Below the pieces are notes generated by a model, which saw nothing but the letters and a program-made list of their open reading frames with translations, was not told where the DNA came from and did not search any database. Of a DNA stretch of 64,000 bases, positions 50,984 to 58,216 are shown piece after piece. The stretch comes from an uncultured Acetatifactor sp. (lineage in GTDB: Bacteria > Bacillota > Clostridia > Lachnospirales > Lachnospiraceae), in assembly GCA_910589035.1 (NCBI GenBank), contig CAJUSI010000098.1, positions 70,928-134,927 of the forward strand. Reading direction: 5' to 3'. A program made the position numbers and the translations under genes. Position 1 is the stretch's first letter, and every line of letters begins with the position of its first letter.

Positions 50984-51973
50984 TCAGAGCAGCCTGCTGC
51001 GCATCTCCTCCGCCGTCATAGGGCTGAGGTATGCCGGCGCAACGTCAAACACGGTCTTGCAGCCCTTCATACCTTCCCTGTTCATGCGATAAGCCGCTCT
51101 GGCATAGGCAGTCAGCACACAGGCCGTAAATTCAGGATTGGAATCCAGCTTCAGGCTGTACTCGATCACATGATTATGCTCTCCGTCCGCTCCCGTCCGT
51201 CCGGTTCTCAGCACAAATCCTCCATGAGGAATTCCCGCATGTTCCCGCTCCAGCTCTTCCTCCGTAATGAAATGAACCGTGGTATCATACTCCGCAAAAT
51301 AATTGGGCATGGTCTTGATTTCCTTTTCAATCCAGGCCTTATCAGCTCCTTCTTCCGCCACCACAAAGCATTCTCTGGTATGCTTCTGCCTGGTGGTCAG
51401 TTCCGGATTCTCACAGGCGCGCACGGATTCCAGGGCGGATTCCACAGGAATGGTGTACTGCTTCGCGTTTTTCACTCCGGGAATTCTCCGAACGGCATCT
51501 GAATGTCCCTGGCTGACTCCCCTGCCCCAGAAGGTATAGTCCTTTCCCTCCGGCAGAACGGAAGCCGCATAGAGCCTGTTCAAAGAAAACATTCCCGGAT
51601 CCCAGCCCACGGAGATCATGGCAACCTTTCCGCCCTCAAGGGCAGCCCTGTCCACATTTGCGAAATGCTCCGGAATCCTGGCATGGGTATCAAAGCTGTC
51701 AACCACATTAAAATACCTTGCATACTCCGGCGTCTGTTCCGGAAGATCCGTTGCGGAACCTCCGCACAGCATAAGTACATCTATCTCTTCCTTCCTCTTC
51801 AGCAGCTCTTCCGCAGAATATACGGGCACACCGCTGACCGTCTTCACGGTCTCCGGCGCTCTCCTGGTGAACACTGCCTTCAGCTCCATATCCCCGTTTC
51901 GGCGTACGGCGCACTCGATTCCCCTTCCCAGATTTCCATACCCCATTATCGCAATTCTGATCTTTGTATCCAT
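50984..51973 (-). CDS. ddh: meso-Diaminopimelate D-dehydrogenase
   Basis: Makes meso-diaminopimelate in one reductive step from tetrahydrodipicolinate. About 329 residues: IAIMGYGNLGRGIECAV (NADP Rossmann loop), CGGSATDLPEQTPEYA, NVVDSFDTHARIPEH and SVGWDPGMFSLNR are family blocks. ATG 51973 (MDTKIRIAIMG) follows GAGGAAAG directly; the ATG at 51991 is less likely. It lies upstream of lysA, so the two form a lysine/peptidoglycan precursor branch. Confidence 0.95.
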   Translation of the reverse strand: MDTKIRIAIMGYGNLGRGIECAVRRNGDMELKAVFTRRAPETVKTVSGVPVYSAEELLKRKEEIDVLMLCGGSATDLPEQTPEYARYFNVVDSFDTHARIPEHFANVDRAALEGGKVAMISVGWDPGMFSLNRLYAASVLPEGKDYTFWGRGVSQGHSDAVRRIPGVKNAKQYTIPVESALESVRACENPELTTRQKHTRECFVVAEEGADKAWIEKEIKTMPNYFAEYDTTVHFITEEELEREHAGIPHGGFVLRTGRTGADGEHNHVIEYSLKLDSNPEFTACVLTAYARAAYRMNREGMKGCKTVFDVAPAYLSPMTAEEMRSRLL

Positions 51974-52059
51974 CTTTCCTCGTTTCCGCATGTACCTGCG
52001 GGCTCACCATGCCCGGGCACATGCCTTTTTTATTTCTGCCCGATCTGCCGCCCCTGCCG

Positions 52060-52198
52060 TTTTCCGCTCCGGTCCGGGGCTGCTTCCTTTGTAACTTCCC
52101 ATCGCCAGTTCAGGACTGCTCCTTTACAGCTTCCCATCGCCAGTTCAGGACTGCTCCTTTACAGCCTCTCATCTCCGGCTCGGGCTATCTCTGTCGGA
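52060..52198. repeat. 35-bp tandem repeats between ung and ddh
   Basis: Two perfectly identical 35-bp units at 52095-52129 and 52130-52164 (starting CTTCCCATCGCCAGTTCAGG) are flanked by one degenerate unit on each side (52060-52094 and 52165-52198). The spacer 51974-52217 holds no gene; the array is a small minisatellite. Confidence 0.9.
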
Positions 52199-52217
52199 TT
52201 TCGACTCCGGCGCTATC

Positions 52218-52892
52218 CTATATATTCTCGATCTGCCAGTCGATGGGTGCAAGGCCATGCTGTTCCAGAAACCGGTTCGTCTGGCTGAAGGGCCTGCTCC
52301 CGAAGAAACCGTTATGAGCCGACAGGGGACTGGGATGTGCAGCCTTCAATATCAGATGATTGGGATTGTTCAGCATCTTCTCCTTCATCTGGGCCGGTCT
52401 GCCCCAGAGAATGAACACAATGGGCCGGTCCTGCTTATTCAGCGCCAGAATAGCCGCATCCGTAAATTCTTCCCATCCCTTCCCCCTGTGGGAATTGGCC
52501 ATATGCGCCCGCACCGTCAGCACAGTATTCAGCATCAGGATTCCCTGCTGCGCCCATTTTACCAGATATCCGTTATTTGGAATATAACATCCCAGATCAT
52601 CCTTAAGTTCCTTGTAGATATTCACAAGGGAAGGCGGAGCGGCCACCTCAGGCTTCACGGAAAAGCACAGCCCGTGAGCCTGCCCCACATTGTGATAGGG
52701 ATCCTGCCCCAGAATTACCACCTTTACCTCATTTAAAGGAGTCAGATGAAAGGCATTAAAAATATCATCCGCCGGAGGAAACACCTGCGTCGTATTATAC
52801 TCCGTTTTCACAAATTCAAAAAGCTTATTATAATAAGGTTTTTGAAATTCGGGCTCCAGCTCCTTCAGCCAGTCATTTGTAATCATTGCCAT
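52218..52892 (-). CDS. ung: Uracil-DNA glycosylase (family 1)
   Basis: Removes uracil from DNA. VVILGQDPYHNVGQAHGLCFSV holds the catalytic Asp and water-activating loop, and HPSPLSAHNGFFGSRPFS is the leucine/minor-groove loop with the catalytic His. The 224-residue length is normal. It lies downstream of hisF by 69 nt. Confidence 0.97.
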   Translation of the reverse strand: MAMITNDWLKELEPEFQKPYYNKLFEFVKTEYNTTQVFPPADDIFNAFHLTPLNEVKVVILGQDPYHNVGQAHGLCFSVKPEVAAPPSLVNIYKELKDDLGCYIPNNGYLVKWAQQGILMLNTVLTVRAHMANSHRGKGWEEFTDAAILALNKQDRPIVFILWGRPAQMKEKMLNNPNHLILKAAHPSPLSAHNGFFGSRPFSQTNRFLEQHGLAPIDWQIENI

Positions 52893-52961
52893 TTCTTCAA
52901 ATCCATCCTTTCTCGTTTGTAAAACCGATAATAAATATCGCCAGAACAGCTCTGCACTTCG

Positions 52962-53723
52962 TCAAAGCCGCACACTCACGCCTCCTGCCCGCAGATATTC
53001 CTTCACCTGCCGGATTTCCAGTTCTTTGTAATGGAAAAGGGAGGCCGCCAGCACTGCATCGGCTCCCGCCTGCACCAACGCCTGGGAGAAATGCTCCGCA
53101 GTCCCCGCCCCTCCTGAGGCAATCACGGGAATCTCCACCGCTTCTGCCACTGCTTTCGTCAGTTCCAGATCATATCCCGATTTGGTGCCGTCCCTGTCCA
53201 TACTTGTCAGAAGAATCTCGCCCGCCCCCAGACTTTCCGCTTTCCTGGCCCATTCCACCGCGTCCAGCTCCATGTCGACACGTCCGCCGTTCTTATATAC
53301 TGTCCAGCCGGCCCCGTCCCTTCGCCTTTTCGCGTCTATGGCAACCACTACACATTGGCTTCCGAATTTATCCGCCGCCTGGGAAATCAGATTCGGATTC
53401 ATAATGGCGGCGGAATTCACCGAAATCTTGTCCGCCCCTTCCCTCAGAATCGCCTTGAAATCTTCCGTGCTTCGGATGCCGCCTCCCACGGTAAACGGAA
53501 TGAAAAGCTTTGAAGCCACCTGTCTGACCCATTCCAGCTGCGTGGCTCTGCTGTCGGAAGAAGCGGTAATGTCAAGAAATACCACCTCGTCCGCTCCGGC
53601 CTTATCATAGGCGGCCGCCGCATCCGCCGGGTCGCCGGCGTCCCTCAGATTCACAAAATTAACGCCCTTTACCACCCTGCCGCCCTTAATGTCCAGACAG
53701 GGAATCACTCTCTTTGTATGCAT
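52962..53723 (-). CDS. hisF: Imidazole glycerol phosphate synthase, cyclase subunit
   Basis: The 253-residue TIM barrel closes the imidazole ring using ammonia from HisH. Catalytic Asp in RVIPCLDIKGGRVVKG and ILLTSMDRDGTKSGYD; phosphate loops GGGIRSTEDF and ASGGAGTAEHF. It overlaps the hisH stop by 19 nt. The other his genes are not in this window. Confidence 0.97.
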   Translation of the reverse strand: MHTKRVIPCLDIKGGRVVKGVNFVNLRDAGDPADAAAAYDKAGADEVVFLDITASSDSRATQLEWVRQVASKLFIPFTVGGGIRSTEDFKAILREGADKISVNSAAIMNPNLISQAADKFGSQCVVVAIDAKRRRDGAGWTVYKNGGRVDMELDAVEWARKAESLGAGEILLTSMDRDGTKSGYDLELTKAVAEAVEIPVIASGGAGTAEHFSQALVQAGADAVLAASLFHYKELEIRQVKEYLRAGGVSVRL

Positions 53724-54361
53724 TCCGCCCCCCGTTTTTCAGCGCAAACCTCGATAAAATTCTGCAGTATCCGCATCCCCGCATCCGAACTTTTTTCCGG
53801 ATGAAACTGGCAGGCAAACAGATTCCCCTTCTCCACGGAAGCATGAACAGGAACGCCGTACTCCGTCACCGCCGTGACAATACTCTCATCGGCGGACTGC
53901 AGGTAATAGGAATGCACAAAATAGACATAGGCGCCCCCTCTGCCCGGAGCATCCAGCCCCTGGAACAGCCTCCCCCTGTTGGGAAAGCTTAAATCATTCC
54001 ACCCCATATGGGGAACCTTTATCCCTTTTCGGGAAGGAATCTTCAGAATCCTGCCCTCCAGAAGATGCAGCCCTTCCACTCCCGGGCTCTCCTCGCTGCT
54101 CTCAAACAAAAGCTGCAGCCCCAGACAAATCCCGAGAAAGGGAATTTCCTCCCTCACACATTTCCTGATCACATCAACCAGGCCATAGGTGCGAAGCTTT
54201 TCCATGGCATCGCCGAAAGCGCCTACCCCCGGCAGGATCACACCGTCTGCAGACAGAATTTTTTCCCCGTCCCTTGTGACCACAGCCTCCTGCCCCAGAT
54301 GAAGCAACGCCTTTTCCACGCTCTTCACATTTCCCGCATCATAATCTATTATAGCAATCAT
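53705..54361 (-). CDS. hisH: Imidazole glycerol phosphate synthase, glutaminase subunit
   Basis: The 218-residue class I glutamine amidotransferase has the nucleophile Cys in FLGICLGLQLLFE and the His/Glu pair in FACQFHPEKSSDAG. It supplies ammonia to HisF. It begins 12 nt after the charged membrane protein gene. Confidence 0.97.
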   Translation of the reverse strand: MIAIIDYDAGNVKSVEKALLHLGQEAVVTRDGEKILSADGVILPGVGAFGDAMEKLRTYGLVDVIRKCVREEIPFLGICLGLQLLFESSEESPGVEGLHLLEGRILKIPSRKGIKVPHMGWNDLSFPNRGRLFQGLDAPGRGGAYVYFVHSYYLQSADESIVTAVTEYGVPVHASVEKGNLFACQFHPEKSSDAGMRILQNFIEVCAEKRGAECIQRE

Positions 54362-54373
54362 TATGATTCTCCG

Positions 54374-56125
54374 TCACTGATTATCCACAAAATCCCCCGT
54401 ATCCAGATCCGACTCCTCCGGAAGTTCATTGGGAAGCTCTTCCGCTCCCTCTTCCGGCTCTCCCTCCGGCATTTCTTCCCCGCCGGTCTGCTGCCCTGCA
54501 TCGGGCATAGCTCCCGCTCCGCCGAAGTTCCCGTCCGTCAGGAGCATCAGCGTTCTGGTATATCTGATATCGCTTTTAATTGCCGCAATCTCCAGGGCCT
54601 GCTGCTCCGTAATCCCATATCTGTCATTCAGGATGGACAATACATTGGAATAAATCTCAAGAACCTCCGGAACAGCCCCCCACTCTGCCGTATATTCATT
54701 CACCATAGGATATTTATTTACTATCTGAATCAGGCAGTCCAGGACCTGCAGCTCACTTCCTTTCTCCGCGATCATTTCGTATTCCCGATAGAGCAGACGC
54801 ATATAGAGAATACTCTCGGATTTCCCATACATTTCCGCCTGTTCCTCATTCAGCTCCTTCCCGTACAGATTGAGATAGCAGCTTTCATAATCCCCCGACC
54901 TGTAGGCATTCCTGGCCGTCAGCTTATCAGAGAAATCCGAAATCAGATTTGCGAAAATGAACAATACGGCTCCCAGGCTTATTCCCAGCAGAAGTATGGG
55001 CAGAATCTTTTTAAAAGTAAGCCTCTTGTGAAAAGGAGATTCTTCCTCCTCTTTTTTCTTTTCTTTCTTCGGCTTTGGCGCTTTTTTCGGCTTGGCCGCC
55101 TTCTGCTTCTTGGGCTTTTTATCCTTTTTCTTCTTTGGCTTTGCCTTTTCCTTCTTCTTCCCGGCAGCGGAAGTTTCTTCCTCAAGGCCGTCCAGAATTT
55201 CCTGGTTCTCTTTTGACAGCTTCAGATTCTCATTTTCCGGCTCCTCTTCCTCCTCCATGAGAAAATTGAAAACCTTTTTCAGAAGCCCTCCCTTTTCCTT
55301 CGGATTTTCCTGCTCCCCCGCGGAATTCTCCGGCTTGGAAAGCATGGAATCCATCTGGTCAAGGTCAACCTCCATAATCCCGGACTCCGTCAGGGCAGTA
55401 TCCTCTCCCTGCCCGTCGTCCGGCAGATTTATGTCAATCGGCTCTTTCTCCCTTATCGCGGACTCTTTCTTCGGACGCAGACGCTCCGCCTCCTGCACAA
55501 TATCATCCAGCAGATCCTTATCCAACGCCATATCGTATTCTACGATTCCTTCCTGCTGCGGCCCGGGCAGGTCATCTTCTACCGGCTCCGGCTCTGCAGA
55601 GCTTCCGCCCGCCTTTTGGGACTTCCGCCTGGTCTTCTTATCCGCCTTTGCAGCTTCTTTTGCCGCTTTTTTTTCTTCTTTTCTGCGCTTTTTATCCAAA
55701 GCTTTCCGTTCCTTATCAGAAGGAATATTATCAGCCATCTTTTCCTCTCCTGTATCCTCTGTCTCCTCCTGCAGCTGCCCTGCCGTGTTCTGCGTGCCAG
55801 AGGCCCCGGATTCCGCCTCCTGGCTGCCGATCCTTTCATTCCGGTCCGATTTCTTCAGCAGATCGCCTATTTCCAACAGTTCATCATCCTCTGACGTCCC
55901 AAGCATGTCAAGTACATCCTCCTGTGCCGGAGCCTGTACGGCATTTTCTCTGGACTGTATACCGGCTAACAGCCGCTCCTCGATCTCTTCCTCCGTCATT
56001 TCCGCCACGGCATCCAGATCAGGCACCAGCCCCTGTGCGTCTCCTGAATCAATCCCCATATTCTCATTTTCTTCTCCTGCAAGCTCCTTTATAAGTCCCT
56101 CCAGCTCATTATCTTGAGAAGACAT
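54374..56125 (-). CDS. Highly charged single-span membrane protein of unknown function
   Basis: The 583-residue protein is not recognised. The first ~385 residues are very acidic with lysine blocks and no hydrophobic span. They contain a short motif EDVLDMLG...DELLEIGDLLKKSD, a Lys/Ala-rich helix (about 138-170), a similar acidic D/E segment and then a Lys/Pro-rich tract (about 325-370). One membrane segment follows (about 385-410, ILPILLLGISLGAVLFIFAN). The C-terminal ~165 residues are helical, TPR-like in feel (YRSGDYESCYLNLYGKEL), ending in an acidic tail. It precedes hisH by 12 nt in the same transcript, probably without functional link. Confidence 0.75.
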   Translation of the reverse strand: MSSQDNELEGLIKELAGEENENMGIDSGDAQGLVPDLDAVAEMTEEEIEERLLAGIQSRENAVQAPAQEDVLDMLGTSEDDELLEIGDLLKKSDRNERIGSQEAESGASGTQNTAGQLQEETEDTGEEKMADNIPSDKERKALDKKRRKEEKKAAKEAAKADKKTRRKSQKAGGSSAEPEPVEDDLPGPQQEGIVEYDMALDKDLLDDIVQEAERLRPKKESAIREKEPIDINLPDDGQGEDTALTESGIMEVDLDQMDSMLSKPENSAGEQENPKEKGGLLKKVFNFLMEEEEEPENENLKLSKENQEILDGLEEETSAAGKKKEKAKPKKKKDKKPKKQKAAKPKKAPKPKKEKKKEEEESPFHKRLTFKKILPILLLGISLGAVLFIFANLISDFSDKLTARNAYRSGDYESCYLNLYGKELNEEQAEMYGKSESILYMRLLYREYEMIAEKGSELQVLDCLIQIVNKYPMVNEYTAEWGAVPEVLEIYSNVLSILNDRYGITEQQALEIAAIKSDIRYTRTLMLLTDGNFGGAGAMPDAGQQTGGEEMPEGEPEEGAEELPNELPEESDLDTGDFVDNQ

Positions 56126-56193
56126 ACTCTTACCTCCAGCTTCTAATCATTATGTACCGCGGAATGCTATCCCGGTTTTGCATTATTAGTTTA

Positions 56194-57021
56194 TCACAGC
56201 TTAAGCAGCCAATCAATCGCATTCTGTGAGATTCCGCAGCCTTTTTCAGCCAATTCTTCCGTCAGTTGGTACAGCTTTTCATTGACTCTGCAAAAATATG
56301 CTTTTTTATTATAGAAGGCTGCCTTTTCAAAAGGCCAGCGTATCACCGTGGGAAATCGCATTCCCACCCCAAGCTCCAGAATAAAAAGCTTTCTGTTAAG
56401 GGTCCCCTGCAGCCACTTCATATATCTCTGCCATTGGTCCAGATAACCCTTTTCATTATATTTTTCCGCATATACATTATTCAGGATAAGCACGGAACCG
56501 CATTCAGGGCATACCCCGGTCAGAACATCCGTCTCCTTTGCCGGTTCTCCCCGATACAATTTCTCAAAGACAGTTCTCATCCTTTCCCTGTCTTCCTCCG
56601 TCACATCGTGCAGAACTTCACCGCATCCCCGCACGCATTGCTTTTTCAGCACGGATCCGCAGGGCATCACAAGCCTTGCTCCCGAAAAAACGGCTTCTCC
56701 TGTCCCCTTCTCCCCGCCGTCTCCGAAACAGCGCATTATTTCGCTGCCGGCGGAAAGGGATACCATATAATAATTCTTATCCGCAAGCATCCGGCGCAGC
56801 TTTTCCATACTTTCCCGTACACTGCAGTCTCCGGCCTTTTCAGCGCAGAATTCATTCCATGCGGCTATCAGCCAGTGCAGTCCGGCCTCCTTCAGGCTCT
56901 CACAGCCTTTTATGTATTCCCTGCTTGTCCGGAGCTTCCCTGCGCTGTCAAATTCCTCTCCAATTCCCACCAGAATCATATCGGACTGCGCAATTTCTTC
57001 CAGAATATTTTTATTCTCCAT
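56194..57021 (-). CDS. Sirtuin-like (Sir2-related) protein with degenerate NAD motif
   Basis: The 275-residue protein has a sirtuin-like layout: N-terminal MILVGIGEEFDSA where sirtuins have a GAGxSxxSGIP loop, a zinc-like module with CxxxC (Cys129, Cys133) and CPECG (Cys171, Cys174), and a C-terminal Rossmann-like piece LFILELGVGMRFPTVIRWPFE. The canonical GAGxS and the HG active-site His are not evident, so deacetylase activity is doubtful. A similar fold with another activity is possible. Confidence 0.7.
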   Translation of the reverse strand: MENKNILEEIAQSDMILVGIGEEFDSAGKLRTSREYIKGCESLKEAGLHWLIAAWNEFCAEKAGDCSVRESMEKLRRMLADKNYYMVSLSAGSEIMRCFGDGGEKGTGEAVFSGARLVMPCGSVLKKQCVRGCGEVLHDVTEEDRERMRTVFEKLYRGEPAKETDVLTGVCPECGSVLILNNVYAEKYNEKGYLDQWQRYMKWLQGTLNRKLFILELGVGMRFPTVIRWPFEKAAFYNKKAYFCRVNEKLYQLTEELAEKGCGISQNAIDWLLKL

Positions 57022-57099
57022 CTTGGTTTTCTCTTATCACGATTCCTCTGAACAGGTCTCACCCCGCAGCAAGCTGCCGGGATACCGATTACTAAGGTA

Positions 57100-57126
57100 A
57101 AAAGCTGGGAAGTCCTCCCAGCTTTT
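57100..57126. terminator. Terminator after cheV
   Basis: Perfect stem AAAAGCTGGGA (57100-57110) with TCCCAGCTTTT (57116-57126) and a 5-nt loop, 8 nt beyond the cheV stop. Symmetric, so it can act in both directions. Confidence 0.92.
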
Positions 57127-57133
57127 AAGACCT

Positions 57134-58045
57134 TTACATATTCAAATGTCTCTCCTCTACAAGCTGATCGATTATTTTTACCAGATTGCCTATCTCAGGC
57201 TTGGATAGCTGTGCGTCCGCCCCCAGCGCTTCTCCCTTCCTCCGCATCTCCTCGTTTACAAGGGAAGAGAACAGAACAACGGAAATATCCGCAGTCTCCG
57301 GATCGGACTTTACCAGCTTGGTCAGCCTGTGTCCGTCCATTTCGGGCATCTCAATATCCGAGATAAGCACCCTTACATGATTGTGCAGAGTCCCCTGCGC
57401 CTTAAAATGAGAGATGATGTCGTAAGCCTGCTTACCGTTCTCCGTATGGGTAAGGTTCTCATAGCCGGCTTTCTTGAGACAGTCCACAATCAGCTTGTTC
57501 AGCAGAGCGGAATCCTCGGCAATCAGAATGGGCACCATGCTGCGTTCGCGCTCCCCCAGCTCATTGATATCGGAAACCTTAAGCCCGGTCTCGGGATTGA
57601 TGTCGGTAACGATTTTCTCAAAGTCAAGGATAATGATCAGTTTGTTATCCTTCTTCACAATACCGATGGCAATCCCTTCTTCGGCACTGGAAATGGTAAC
57701 TTCAGGCTTGATGATTTCCGTCCAGGATACCCTGTGTATCCCAAGTACATTATCCACATGAAATGCGATATCAAGCTTGTTAAAATTGGTAATAATGAAA
57801 AGTCCTTTCGGATCCGACTGTCCCCGTCCAAGGCAATTCTTTAAATCAATGGCCGTGATCATAACGTCACGCGGCATAAAGACACCTTCAATACTGGGAT
57901 GAGAATTAGGGATAGGGGTTACCGGTACATATTTCGTAATCTCCCTGATCTTTGCCACATTGATGCCATAGTAATTGTCACCCAATGTAAACTCCAAAAT
58001 TTCCAACTCATTCGTTCCGTTTTCCAATAATATCTTGCTGTCCAT
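57134..58045 (-). CDS. cheV: Chemotaxis adaptor CheV (CheW plus receiver)
   Basis: The 303-residue protein has a CheW-like domain (about 12-155: EFTLGDNYYGINVAKIREITKYVPVTPIPNSHPSIEGVFMPR) and a receiver domain (about 170-295) with phospho-acceptor Asp in VLISDIEMPEMDGHRL and Lys in QLSKPEIG. It couples receptors to the CheA kinase with adaptation. No other che genes are near, so it is a solitary gene between two terminator-like boundaries. Confidence 0.95.
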   Translation of the reverse strand: MDSKILLENGTNELEILEFTLGDNYYGINVAKIREITKYVPVTPIPNSHPSIEGVFMPRDVMITAIDLKNCLGRGQSDPKGLFIITNFNKLDIAFHVDNVLGIHRVSWTEIIKPEVTISSAEEGIAIGIVKKDNKLIIILDFEKIVTDINPETGLKVSDINELGERERSMVPILIAEDSALLNKLIVDCLKKAGYENLTHTENGKQAYDIISHFKAQGTLHNHVRVLISDIEMPEMDGHRLTKLVKSDPETADISVVLFSSLVNEEMRRKGEALGADAQLSKPEIGNLVKIIDQLVEERHLNM

Positions 58046-58216
58046 CTATAACCCTATCCTTTCCCGCCCGGAGCCTCTCCCAAGTAGGAACAGTTCCCCG
58101 CCAATTTTAAGGCAGATCGATAAATCGCTGCCACATACTCCTATCTTACCATACTTGAGCGGAAAATGAAACAAGAATCTTTTAAAGTTATAAAATTTTT
58201 CTTCAGATATTTATAT

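Noticed and set aside
52060..52198. CRISPR array
   Set aside because: The repeated units are directly adjacent without unique spacers and no cas genes are present, so it is a plain tandem repeat.
55092..56117. Serine/phenylalanine-rich 341-codon plus frame
   Set aside because: Low-complexity reverse complement of the lysine/glutamate-rich membrane protein gene.
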